Below, piece by piece: positions 56,189 through 63,900 of a stretch of 64,000 nucleotides of DNA. A model generated the notes under the pieces. That model made no database searches and was not told where the DNA came from. It worked only from the letters and a program-made list of their open reading frames with translations. The stretch's first letter is position 1, and each line of letters opens with the position of its first letter. Source of the stretch: Chloroflexi bacterium HGW-Chloroflexi-3 (lineage in GTDB: Bacteria; Chloroflexota; Anaerolineae; Anaerolineales; Anaerolineaceae). The stretch is from contig PHBX01000022.1 in assembly GCA_002842045.1 (NCBI GenBank), positions 35,587 through 99,586 on the forward strand, written 5' to 3'. Position numbers and translations under genes: made by a program.

Positions 56189-56290
56189 TTAGCCGCTCTG
56201 GCTGCCCATGTTGAAATTAGCGTTCTCTACTAAAATTACAAGAACGATAATAATGACAACCAAAATAACAAGCGCTGAAGAATATAACAT
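56189..56290 (-). CDS. Branched-chain operon leader peptide (33 residues)
   Basis: ATG at 56290, stop at 56189. The peptide starts MLYSSA, then residues 7-21 are LVILVVIIIVLVILV, fifteen branched-chain residues in a row (6 Val, 5 Ile, 4 Leu), then ENANFNMGSQSG. This is the classical sensor for charged Leu, Ile and Val tRNA. It is 30 bases upstream of the terminator hairpin. The ribosome site is weak (AGGA about 14-17 bases upstream). The hydrophobic run also looks like a membrane helix, but the position ahead of a terminator and an ilv operon supports the leader reading. Confidence 0.82.
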   Translation of the reverse strand: MLYSSALVILVVIIIVLVILVENANFNMGSQSG

Positions 56291-56355
56291 GATTAAATTT
56301 CGTTTTCCTAAGAGAGATTGTTTACTTGGTAACAAGTTTAGATCAAGCGACTTGC

Positions 56356-56415
56356 TTTGTCTATTGACAAATCTTGAGAGAAAATTACTGATTTTTTTGT
56401 GCAATTTGCACAAAA
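56356..56415 (-). promoter_or_regulatory. Palindromes in the ilv operon promoter region
   Basis: A perfect 21-base palindrome (arms TTTTGTGCAA and TTGCACAAAA around one T) lies at 56395-56415, and TTTGTC-TATT-GACAAA at 56356-56371. Both are upstream of the leader peptide (minus strand), where a regulator such as the neighbouring PucR-type protein could bind. No clear -10/-35 pair was identified. Confidence 0.45.
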
Positions 56416-56443
56416 TGCTTATTAATTCGATCAATATTTAGCG

Positions 56444-56518
56444 GTCAGGGAGTTTTTGGTGGGTTAATACCCGCCAAAAACACTCACCAGCCCCGATTTA
56501 TTGAGAAGATACAATTCC
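56444..56518. repeat. Repeat element copy 2 (upstream of the ilv leader)
   Basis: 75 bases beginning GTCAGGGAGTTTTTGG, related to 54162-54234. It contains a clean hairpin: GTTTTTGGTGGGT / ACCCGCCAAAAAC around TAAT (one G-T pair). It follows the PucR-type gene on the minus strand. Confidence 0.5.
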
Positions 56519-56545
56519 TGGTTTATCAGGGAAATTTACAAAGTT

Positions 56546-58099
56546 TTAATCTTCTTCCAAAAAGTATAAGCGCAGAGCAACCTGCATAGCAAGGTTAGAA
56601 TTCGGATTGGAAAAATCAAAATTACAGATCTCTGCAATTCGTTCCAGACGGTAGGTGAGGGTGTTACGGTGGATAAAGAGCGCACCTGCTGTCCGTGAAA
56701 GGTTTCCATTGTTCTGGTAATAAGCTTCCAGAGTTTCCAGGAACACTTTTTTGTTGACATGCTGCAATAAGCGACCCAATAGATCCTGCTTGAACTTTCC
56801 CACCTCAGGGTGCTTTTCCCAGAGCATTAAAAGGCGGTAAATCGAAAGTTCAGGATAGTAAAGCGGTTGGCTGGCCTGCATACGAAAAGCCAGATCTAGT
56901 GCAAATCCGGATTCAGTGAATGCAATGTTCCAGCTATTGGTATCCTGAGCAGCCGTACCAATCCCGCATCGGACTGCGATTCGAGGATATTCCTGATTTG
57001 CCTGTTCAATAACCGCTCTGGCAAATTTCACTGGCCCTTCCGGATATTTAACTTCCTTCGGCAACTGGTAAAAACAGATCACCTTATCACCGGTTGGATT
57101 GATGATAGCAGTCAATTCATCTTTTTTGATAATGCCATTAATTACCGTCTCCAGGCGGCGGCAGGAAGGTGCATAAGGGTCGTCCCAGGCGAATTGTAAG
57201 GGGATATGCGCCTGGGTTTCATCCAGTCCCATCGCCTGAAACCAGAGTTCGGCATCACGTGCTGACAGAAAACCATGTAATATTGCCTGCAACAAATTAC
57301 TTTGGAGTTTTTTTTCAGTCTCGCGCATGATTTTGGTATGTGCCATTTCCATTGAACAGAATAGCACCCCTTCCAGAATGGTGAGATGGTCGATCTCATC
57401 CAGACCACCCAGCAAATGAATGATCGAAAGATAACCACGTGCGATCTGATCGACTGTGATCGGAATAAGCAAGCGTTCCAAGCCACCTGATATCTCCTGG
57501 TGAATGGGATCCTGGAAAGTGGCGGCTGCTTTACGGTTTTGAAATTTTTCAGGTAAATTCAGTACCTGTGCCAGACTGGAGACGATATCCGGCCATACTT
57601 CCACCAGGGCTGTTGAAGGCGCGTCTGCTATCACATTAAGGCGTTTATCCTGGATCAGAACCGCATGCCCGGTGATTTTTTGTATGGTTTGGGCGATCTT
57701 AATCATCGAACACCCTTCTACCACTGCTTTGGAAAATTGCTCGTGGATCGCAAAGCGCTTTTCGAGTAAATTTTGCCCAACGCTCATCAAGCTTTTCAGC
57801 AAATTTTGGTGCAATTCATGAAAAACAAGCGGATGTTGCAGTCCAAGCACCGGTAAAGCAAGCTCACCGGGAAGTGAGTCAGGTGCCATAGCCGCATTCA
57901 CCAGGATCGCAGCAGGTTTTTGAGAAGGAGCAATGCTGAGCCATTGATCCATTGCTTCCACGTCTGGCAAGAGCATCAGTTCATTAGGCTGGAATTGGCT
58001 GGCATCAGTGGATACCCATTCAATCTCCACCTCCTGTACGGGGGTTACCCAGACCACCTGCTGTGGGAGCGCTATTTGAATAAGTTTACTTAATTTCAT
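56546..58099 (-). CDS. PucR/CdaR-family transcriptional regulator
   Basis: 517 residues. N-terminal PucR-like purine-catabolism regulator domain (about 1-110), a GAF-like middle (130-270) and a GGDEF-like linker, then the C-terminal HTH_30 domain: YYQNNGNLSRTAGALFIHRNTLTYRLERIAEI. Such regulators respond to metabolites, including branched-chain signals in some relatives (CodY-like roles are unproven). It reads in the same direction as, and lies directly before, the ilv leader, so regulation of that operon is a reasonable inference. Start ATG 58099 has poor ribosome site; a TTG at 58105 is possible. Confidence 0.82.
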   Translation of the reverse strand: MKLSKLIQIALPQQVVWVTPVQEVEIEWVSTDASQFQPNELMLLPDVEAMDQWLSIAPSQKPAAILVNAAMAPDSLPGELALPVLGLQHPLVFHELHQNLLKSLMSVGQNLLEKRFAIHEQFSKAVVEGCSMIKIAQTIQKITGHAVLIQDKRLNVIADAPSTALVEVWPDIVSSLAQVLNLPEKFQNRKAAATFQDPIHQEISGGLERLLIPITVDQIARGYLSIIHLLGGLDEIDHLTILEGVLFCSMEMAHTKIMRETEKKLQSNLLQAILHGFLSARDAELWFQAMGLDETQAHIPLQFAWDDPYAPSCRRLETVINGIIKKDELTAIINPTGDKVICFYQLPKEVKYPEGPVKFARAVIEQANQEYPRIAVRCGIGTAAQDTNSWNIAFTESGFALDLAFRMQASQPLYYPELSIYRLLMLWEKHPEVGKFKQDLLGRLLQHVNKKVFLETLEAYYQNNGNLSRTAGALFIHRNTLTYRLERIAEICNFDFSNPNSNLAMQVALRLYFLEED

Positions 58100-58167
58100 C
58101 CTCAAAAACCAAAAAACGCCTGAAGTATAAATGCTTTATTTGAAACCTGAAAAGTATGAATATCTTA

Positions 58168-58851
58168 TCATACAATAGCGAGCAATTGCGCTAAATCCTT
58201 TATCTCGTACGTAACCAGCAATCCCTGATTGTTTTCAGCACCATTTGGGTTATACCAGCAAGTATCCAAACCATACCCGGCACCTCCGGCAATATCCGAG
58301 CTGAGACTGTCTCCAATCACCAGCACATTATTCCTGGCTGGTTGCCCAATTCGATCGAAAACCGCATCGAAGAATCGACTGTCAGGCTTGAACACACCCA
58401 AAGACTCCGAGGCAAAAACATGCCGAAACAAACGGTCCAACCCGGAGATTCGGATGCGCGAAAGTTGCACCTCTGTAAAACCATTGGTGACAATCGCCAG
58501 GTTATATTTCCCATACAATTGTTCCAGCACCTCCAATGAACCCGGAATCAAATCAGCCGCCTGCCCCAGATAATGCAGATAGGTCCGGCTGAATTCCAGC
58601 GCATCCTGATCAATCCCCAACTCAGCGAACAGATCCGCAAAGCCCTGCCAGCGCAAATCCATCAGCGTGATGGTCTGCTCCTCCAATCGCCGCCACATCC
58701 CCTGATTGATGCGTTTGTAGGCAGCAGCAATCTTCTCCTCAAACGGTAATTGATAATGGGCAAAGACATTCTGCAATGCCTGGTCTTCCGCACCATCATA
58801 GGCAAACAGTGTTCCATCAGCATCGAATAGTAACCAGGTGTAAGGGGGCAT
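58168..58851 (-). CDS. HAD-superfamily hydrolase (YjjG-like nucleotidase)
   Basis: 227 residues. Motif I LFDADGTLFAYDG (nucleophile Asp), motif II VTNGFTEVQ, the lysine in SLGVFKPDSRFFD and motif IV VLVIGDSLSSDIAGG. The long cap helix and these spacings match YjjG (5'-nucleotidase acting on non-standard nucleotides). Acts in the cytoplasm; substrate not proved. Upstream sequence is repeat-rich. Confidence 0.85.
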   Translation of the reverse strand: MPPYTWLLFDADGTLFAYDGAEDQALQNVFAHYQLPFEEKIAAAYKRINQGMWRRLEEQTITLMDLRWQGFADLFAELGIDQDALEFSRTYLHYLGQAADLIPGSLEVLEQLYGKYNLAIVTNGFTEVQLSRIRISGLDRLFRHVFASESLGVFKPDSRFFDAVFDRIGQPARNNVLVIGDSLSSDIAGGAGYGLDTCWYNPNGAENNQGLLVTYEIKDLAQLLAIV

Positions 58852-58906
58852 GGTTTCTCTCCAGGGTTTGTTTTTACTAATTGTAATGGTTTTTTTACTA
58901 CGTTTA

Positions 58907-58985
58907 AAGTTGACAGTTGACAGTCGAAAGGAAAAAATGGTTGATAGTTACCATCTGACAGTTTTCACCAGTAAACTCTAGACTT
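58907..58985. repeat. Degenerate GTTGACA-type heptad repeats, left block
   Basis: AGTTGACAGTTGACAGTC at 58908 is followed by GGTTGATAGTTACC, ACTTTCAACTATTC and similar short units. It flanks the four-helix-bundle gene together with the related block at 59485-59600, mostly in opposite orientation. Confidence 0.5.
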
Positions 58986-58989
58986 TCAA

Positions 58990-59397
58990 CTATTCGACTT
59001 TTAGATTTCGATGAAATGCTGTAATTAGTTTTGAAATTTCTATTGCTTGTTGAGTCAATTGAAGAAAGTCTTTTTCTGGGATCCAAGACTTTTGCTTGAA
59101 AATTTCCAAAAGCGTCATGGTTTCATAAAGCGATCCCCGGGCGATCATCAGAAAATGTTTTAATTCTTTTGTGGAATAGCGTCCTTTTCCCTCTGCGATA
59201 TTCATTGGAATGGAGGTTGCTGCAGCTTCTAATTGTTCTACCAAACGATAATGTTTGCGATTTGAAGCAAGATTCTCAGCATGATCAATCACATTACAGG
59301 CAAACTCAATACTTTTTTGCCAGACAATCAGATCTTTATAGGGAAGTTGATAAGGTTGTGGAGTGGATAGCGTTTTTTCAGGTGCGATGTCAGTCAT
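58990..59397 (-). CDS. Four-helix bundle protein (S23/IVP family)
   Basis: 135 residues, predicted all-helical: YKDLIVWQKSIEFACNVIDH, LVEQLEAAATSIPMNIAEG, ELKHFLMIARGSLYETMTL. The WQKS and SIPMNIAEG blocks are diagnostic for this family, first seen as the protein in 23S rRNA intervening sequences. Function unknown; related to the Avd accessory protein of diversity-generating retroelements. It is not inside an rRNA gene here, but sits in a cluster of degenerate repeats, so it may be part of a small mobile cassette. Confidence 0.8.
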   Translation of the reverse strand: MTDIAPEKTLSTPQPYQLPYKDLIVWQKSIEFACNVIDHAENLASNRKHYRLVEQLEAAATSIPMNIAEGKGRYSTKELKHFLMIARGSLYETMTLLEIFKQKSWIPEKDFLQLTQQAIEISKLITAFHRNLKVE

Positions 59398-59484
59398 CAA
59401 TGATGTTACCTTTCTGTGTAATGAATTTTTTCCTTACCCTTAACCCATTTTACATAAGAATTGTTTTTTCAAAGGCATTTTTTT

Positions 59485-59600
59485 AACTTTTAACTTTTGA
59501 CTTTCAACTATTAGCTATTTTCCCCTCTCAACTGTCAACCATCAGCTTTAAACTATTTTTCCCTTTCAACTTTCAACTGTTGACTGTCAACTATTAATAA
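59485..59600. repeat. Degenerate TCAACTGTCAAC-type repeats, right block
   Basis: Repeated units such as TTTTAACTTTTAACTTTTGA, CTCAACTGTCAACC, CAACTTTCAACTG and TTGACTGTCAACTATT. These are the reverse-complement type of the left block. The four-helix-bundle gene lies between the two blocks. Confidence 0.5.
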
Positions 59601-60228
59601 TTTCCCAGCCATTTAATTTTGCTTCTTCCAATAAACGTTGGTCCGGATACACCGCCACGGGATGTTCGGCGTTCTCCAGCAAGGGAATATCCATGAAGGT
59701 ATCCCCATAGGCATAATCCACCCACTCGACCCCCAATCGTTTCATCACTTCCTGGATCTTGCGCTCACTCTTGACCAGACCATTCACCAGGCGCACCTTA
59801 CCCCCCACAATCTCCACCGGCGACCCGATCGCCTGCACGCCAATCCGCCGGGCGAAAGACTCGGCAATGGGTTCGACCACACTGCTGGCGAGATAGACCT
59901 GCGCACCTGCCTGAGCATGTTCCTGCAACCGGGCAATCACATCTTCACGGCGTTTGCGCCACAAATTATGCTCCACCGCCCACTCGCATGCCTGTGAGAA
60001 TTTCTCCGCGTCCATATCCTTCAACCAGGTCAGGCTCCTGATCATCAAGCCCTGCCCCCACGGTTGTGGATCAATCAACCCCAGCTTCACCAGCAGATAG
60101 CTTGGCATCATCGCAGCCAGCAGCCAGCGCGCCTGCGCCTTGCTCTGGTGCACCTTGATCCAATCCAGCAGCCCCAGGATCGGAGATCCGGTGGTCAGTG
60201 TGCCCATCATGTCGGAGATAACAATCAT
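59587..60228 (-). CDS. HAD-superfamily phosphatase (HAD-IB-like)
   Basis: 213 residues: motif I SDMMGTLTTGSP (Asp nucleophile followed by M-M instead of D-x-D, an unusual change), motif II LASSVVEPI, motif III VKSERKIQEV and motif IV AYGDTFMDIPLLENA. Resembles phosphoserine-phosphatase-like enzymes. I chose ATG 60228; the upstream in-frame extension to 60330 runs into repeat sequence. A TATAAT seven bases before the ATG suggests a leaderless mRNA. Confidence 0.78.
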   Translation of the reverse strand: MIVISDMMGTLTTGSPILGLLDWIKVHQSKAQARWLLAAMMPSYLLVKLGLIDPQPWGQGLMIRSLTWLKDMDAEKFSQACEWAVEHNLWRKRREDVIARLQEHAQAGAQVYLASSVVEPIAESFARRIGVQAIGSPVEIVGGKVRLVNGLVKSERKIQEVMKRLGVEWVDYAYGDTFMDIPLLENAEHPVAVYPDQRLLEEAKLNGWEIINS

Positions 60229-60235
60229 GAGAAGG

Positions 60236-60241
60236 ATTATA
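60236..60241 (-). promoter_or_regulatory. -10 element close to the start codon (leaderless)
   Basis: TATAAT on the minus strand, seven bases before the ATG at 60228; no ribosome site between. No good -35 found. Confidence 0.4.
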
Positions 60242-60280
60242 ACAGGAAAGGTGTTGAGCTGTTCCGTTGTTGAACTATTA

Positions 60281-60367
60281 AGGTGTGCTGCACTTGGGGA
60301 AAAACGCAAATTATTGGAATGGAAGATCAATCCAATTTAGCCAAAAACCAAAAGTGCTTTGCGCCTG
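60281..60367. repeat. BIME-like REP unit 1 (degenerate)
   Basis: 87 bases from GGTGTGCTGCACTTGG to AAGTGCTTTGCGCCTG, matching the ends of the three other units with several changes. Confidence 0.6.
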
Positions 60368-60381
60368 TTTTTGTTTACCTC

Positions 60382-60467
60382 GATGCATTGCACTTGGTGA
60401 TAGACCGACACAACAAGAATGCAAGCAAACCACCAATCATAACAAGTCCAGAAGTGCATTGCACCTG
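60382..60467. repeat. BIME-like REP unit 2
   Basis: 86 bases from GATGCATTGCACTTGG to AAGTGCATTGCACCTG. Both ends are palindromic GTGCATTGCAC-type motifs. Confidence 0.75.
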
Positions 60468-60595
60468 CTAGCTTGTTAAACTAACCACCTCTTTTCTCCT
60501 CCTTCCAACATGTTGATTATTTATCACAAATACTATTTAATCCGATTCGAAAGACAAACACTAACATTCACAAACCACAATTACCAGGAAAAACG

Positions 60596-61183
60596 ATGCC
60601 AGTAAAACGACCAGAATATCAACCAGGTACTTATTATCATATATTTAATCGGGGAGCCCATCAGCGATCCATTTTCAAAGATAACGAAAATTACCTGTTT
60701 GTCCTACGAAAAATTAAACATTATAGTAATCAATTTCAGCATACTATCATTGCCTATTGCCTTATGCCAAACCATTACCATTTGTTGGTCAGACAAGATG
60801 GAGGTTTTAAGGCCAGCTTGCTCCCTTAACAAATCTTCAACAGCTATACCAAAGCATTCAATAAACGATACAATCATTCTGGAACACTTTTTGAAGATAG
60901 TTTTCACATAAAAATAATCCAAGACACATCTCACCTTCTACATTTGTGTCGTTACATCCATGGAAATCCGGTTAAAGACGGTTTTGTTTCAGATCCTGCT
61001 GATTGGGAATATTCAAACTACAGAGAATTCATCGGTACGAGAAATGGTTCATTATTTGATCCAGGATTCTTTACTGAGTTTTTTTTAGATACAAAGGATT
61101 ACCATAAGTATGTGATGGACGATTTATCCTCAAGAAATTTGCCCGATTCATTGAGGAATTACTTGGATTTATTAGAGAGATAA
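60596..61183 (+). pseudogene. REP-associated tyrosine transposase (RAYT/Y1_Tnp) with premature stop
   Basis: A single 195-codon frame broken by TAA at 60827-60829 (codon 78). Before it: GTYYHIFNRGAHQRSIF and the HUH motif LMPNHYHLLV (H60, H62). After it, in the same frame: QIFNSYTKAFNKRYNHSGTLF, with the probable catalytic tyrosine, and RYIHGNPVKDGFVSDPADW. The match to TnpA_REP proteins is clear. One base change (for example from CAA or TTA) would restore it. REP units of matching type flank it on both sides, as for RAYT/REP systems. Confidence 0.85.
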
Positions 61184-61247
61184 TCTGCTACCTCAAATCT
61201 GAGGATAAGACCACAACTCAAGGTCGAAATTCAAAGGAGCAAAAATA

Positions 61248-61334
61248 CAGGTGCAATGCACTTCTGAAAAATTGTTAATGAGATTGTTCTCCCATCTCAA
61301 TGGTAATGGTAAATCATCAAGTGCAATGCACCAG
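61248..61334. repeat. BIME-like REP unit 3 (inverted)
   Basis: 87 bases from CAGGTGCAATGCACTT to AAGTGCAATGCACCAG, the opposite orientation to units 2 and 4. Confidence 0.75.
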
Positions 61335-61439
61335 ATAGCAGACAAAGGATTTCTGTAATAATCAAATTTCCATTAAATGTAAATTTATCTGCTTTCGACC
61401 ACGAGTCCAATTCTTTATCCATTGGTGGAAAAATAACTC

Positions 61440-61525
61440 GGTGCATTGCACTTGGAGATAAACCCAAAATTCCGAATTGGAACTCAACCATCATCCTCCA
61501 CACTACCAGAAGTGCATTGCACCTG
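61440..61525. repeat. BIME-like REP unit 4
   Basis: 86 bases from GGTGCATTGCACTTGG to AAGTGCATTGCACCTG. Its start and end match unit 2 nearly base for base (CACTTGGxGATAxACC; CCAGAAGTGCATTGCACCTG). The remaining bases of 61184-61598 hold only AT-rich spacers. Confidence 0.75.
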
Positions 61526-61598
61526 TTGTTAATAAAAAGATTGAGAATGTGTATCTACAACAATAAATTTTGTATCCCTTTCTAATCTGGAAGACCTC

Positions 61599-62585
61599 AT
61601 GTCCAAATTCCTCGAATCCGAAAAACCGCACCAATCCGCCTTCAAGCAATCCTCACCCACGTTCACTCCTGAAGCCAGACAACCTGGGCTCTACAAAACC
61701 AAATATCGTCCCTTCTGCCTGCCCCTGACATATGCCGAACTGAACCTCTTCCCCGGTATCCGCGAGAGCGCTCTCCAGCACTTCGCCAGACACGAGATCA
61801 AGTGGCATGATGGGCAGAATGGCAAATGTAGCAACCATATGTGTGATTCCCAGGTCTGTTGTGTCAATTTCCTGTTTCCCTTTGCAGATCAACCACACGC
61901 TCTAGCCCAACTCTTGAAACCCATTTTTCCACTATTGGATCACATGCTGCCTGTTGAGGATGGTAAGTTGGTTTCCTTTGAATGGATAGGTTCACACAAT
62001 TATCTCGGGGAGAAGATCTCGCGCAATGGAAAACGAACCCGGGGAGCCAATTACACAAGCGCAGATGCCATCGTGTTGTTCGAACGCACCGACAAAAAAC
62101 GCCAGATCGCGCTGATCGAGTGGAAATATACCGAATCCTATGGGGGAACCAACCTGAAATTTGCTAAAAGTGGCACAGACCGCACCGGCATCTACCGGCA
62201 CCTGTATGACAGTGAGGATTGTCCCATTCGCAAAGAACTGTTACCCGGCTTTGATGCGCTCTTCTTTGAGCCTTTCTATCAATTCATGCGACAACAATTT
62301 TTGGCTCACGAGATGGAAAAAGCCCGGGAAATGGATGCCGATATCGTCAGTCTCCTGCACATCGCACCAGCCCACAACCTGGATTTCAAGAAAGTAACCT
62401 CTCCAGCATTGAAGCATCTGGGCAGCTCACCAACAGAGATCTGGGGCAAACTGGTCAAGGATGAAACTCGCTTCAAGAGTGTTTATACCGAAGATCTGTT
62501 TGGAAAATTGGCTAAAGAACAACTACCTGAATTGACTGAATGGTTAGCGTATGTCCTTGCTCGTTATGACTGGATAAAAGAGTAA
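61599..62585 (+). CDS. PGN_0703-type putative restriction endonuclease
   Basis: 328 residues. Landmarks: NHMCDSQVCCVNFLFPF, then an acidic-to-basic core ADAIVLFERTDKKRQIALIEWKYTESY, which has the D...E-x-K pattern of PD-(D/E)XK nucleases, then YRHLYDSEDCP and GFDALFFEPFYQFMRQQFLA. These match the group labelled PGN_0703 family putative restriction endonuclease. No methylase is nearby, so it is a solitary nuclease-like gene, and DNA cutting is inferred. It lies beside the REP/RAYT array. The ribosome site is weak. Confidence 0.72.
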   Translation: MSKFLESEKPHQSAFKQSSPTFTPEARQPGLYKTKYRPFCLPLTYAELNLFPGIRESALQHFARHEIKWHDGQNGKCSNHMCDSQVCCVNFLFPFADQPHALAQLLKPIFPLLDHMLPVEDGKLVSFEWIGSHNYLGEKISRNGKRTRGANYTSADAIVLFERTDKKRQIALIEWKYTESYGGTNLKFAKSGTDRTGIYRHLYDSEDCPIRKELLPGFDALFFEPFYQFMRQQFLAHEMEKAREMDADIVSLLHIAPAHNLDFKKVTSPALKHLGSSPTEIWGKLVKDETRFKSVYTEDLFGKLAKEQLPELTEWLAYVLARYDWIKE

Positions 62586-62793
62586 AGAAAATTAATCGTT
62601 ATTTTACTAATGAACTTAATAGCAATCATTGTCCATCGTAATCTTCCCCTGTAATCATAATTCAGAATTCCTCCCCCATCCTTCTCCACCCTTTTGTGGT
62701 TTGTGTACAATATAGTTACAACCTGGAAAAATCTTAGATATTGGGTAGTTACGTATTATCATCAATGTCGATGTTATCTGGAAGGAGGCAACG

Positions 62794-63705
62794 ATGTTTG
62801 CACTTTATTCTGACATGTGTTTACGCCAACAAAAAACCATGATATGGATAAAGGCAATTCTGGTTATCATCCTGCTCGGGGTGGGATGCAGTAGAAATGA
62901 GACCAATCTTGACGCGGAAACCGATAATAATGCCAATACGGAATCCGAACTTGTTTCTGGATCCACGCGGACTTCAGCACAAGACGGCATGGAGTTGGTC
63001 TATGTGCCTGCCGGGATGTTCAGTATGGGTTTGGATGCAGGGCGAACTGACGAAAGGCCTTCACATAAGGTGGTTCTTGATGGATTCTGGATCGACCGCA
63101 CCGAAGTAACCAATGCTATGTACAGGTTATGTATGGAAGCTGGTGTTTGCACAACGCCAGAACATGATAAATATTTTCCCTATGAAGAATTCAGTGATTA
63201 TCCGGTGGTATATGTGAGTTGGGATCAGGCAAACACGTATTGCGATTGGGTTGGTCGAAGACTTCCTACGGAAGCAGAGTGGGAAAAAGCTGCCCGGGGT
63301 ACCGATGGACGCCTGTATCCCTGGGGCAATGAAGTACCTTCCTCAAATCGGCTAAACTATGCCAGAGAAACTGGTGATATTATGGCTGTGGGTAGCTTTC
63401 CCGAAGGTGCCAGTACGTATGGTGCTTTGGACTTGGCGGGGAATGCCTGGGAATGGGTGGCCGATTGGTACGACGTACATTACTACTCCATTTCACCACA
63501 AAACAACCCAGCCGGGCCTCAGGATGGTAGTTTCAGGGTTTGCCGTGGTGGGGGCTGGACGGATTTTAAAGGGGCAGTTCGCTCTGTTCAACGCGCCAGT
63601 GATATGTGTGTATTAAAAGATCCAGCCAATGCAAGTTATGGTTATAGACGCGATTTTGTCGATAATGACTTGAGCTTTCGCTGCGCCCTGGATGCCACAA
63701 ATTGA
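62794..63705 (+). CDS. Lipoprotein with formylglycine-generating-enzyme (SUMF1/FGE) domain
   Basis: 303 residues. A hydrophobic start ends in a lipobox LLGVGC (Cys32), so it is probably a lipid-anchored outer-face protein; the n-region is long (16 residues before the core). After a 30-residue linker the SUMF1 domain shows VYVPAGMFSMGLDAGRTDERPSH, GFWIDRTEVTNAMY, VSWDQANTYCDWVGRRLPTEAEWEKAARG and GNAWEWVADW. The cysteine pair of genuine FGE near the C-terminus is not clearly kept, so it may bind rather than modify. GGAAGGAGG precedes the ATG. Confidence 0.85.
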   Translation: MFALYSDMCLRQQKTMIWIKAILVIILLGVGCSRNETNLDAETDNNANTESELVSGSTRTSAQDGMELVYVPAGMFSMGLDAGRTDERPSHKVVLDGFWIDRTEVTNAMYRLCMEAGVCTTPEHDKYFPYEEFSDYPVVYVSWDQANTYCDWVGRRLPTEAEWEKAARGTDGRLYPWGNEVPSSNRLNYARETGDIMAVGSFPEGASTYGALDLAGNAWEWVADWYDVHYYSISPQNNPAGPQDGSFRVCRGGGWTDFKGAVRSVQRASDMCVLKDPANASYGYRRDFVDNDLSFRCALDATN

Positions 63706-63900
63706 CCAAAACCTGATGGTCATCGAGGGCTGTTGATTTTATTTTGAGGTAACCACCACCGGCAGTTCACTCAAATAGCTCTATATCCCGTAGATCTGCA
63801 TCCGAGAAAGCTCTGTTGTAAGAAGTCCAGGGAAATTGAAAATAGCAAAACATTGAGAACAAACTGAACAATTGGGGAGACATCTGCCAAAACTTATAAA

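Noticed and set aside
58990..59397. Avd protein of a diversity-generating retroelement
   Set aside because: No reverse transcriptase or template/variable repeat pair is nearby; the generic S23/IVP family fits.
60281..61525. CRISPR array
   Set aside because: The repeats are palindrome-bounded units of variable orientation flanking a transposase, without regular spacers or cas genes.
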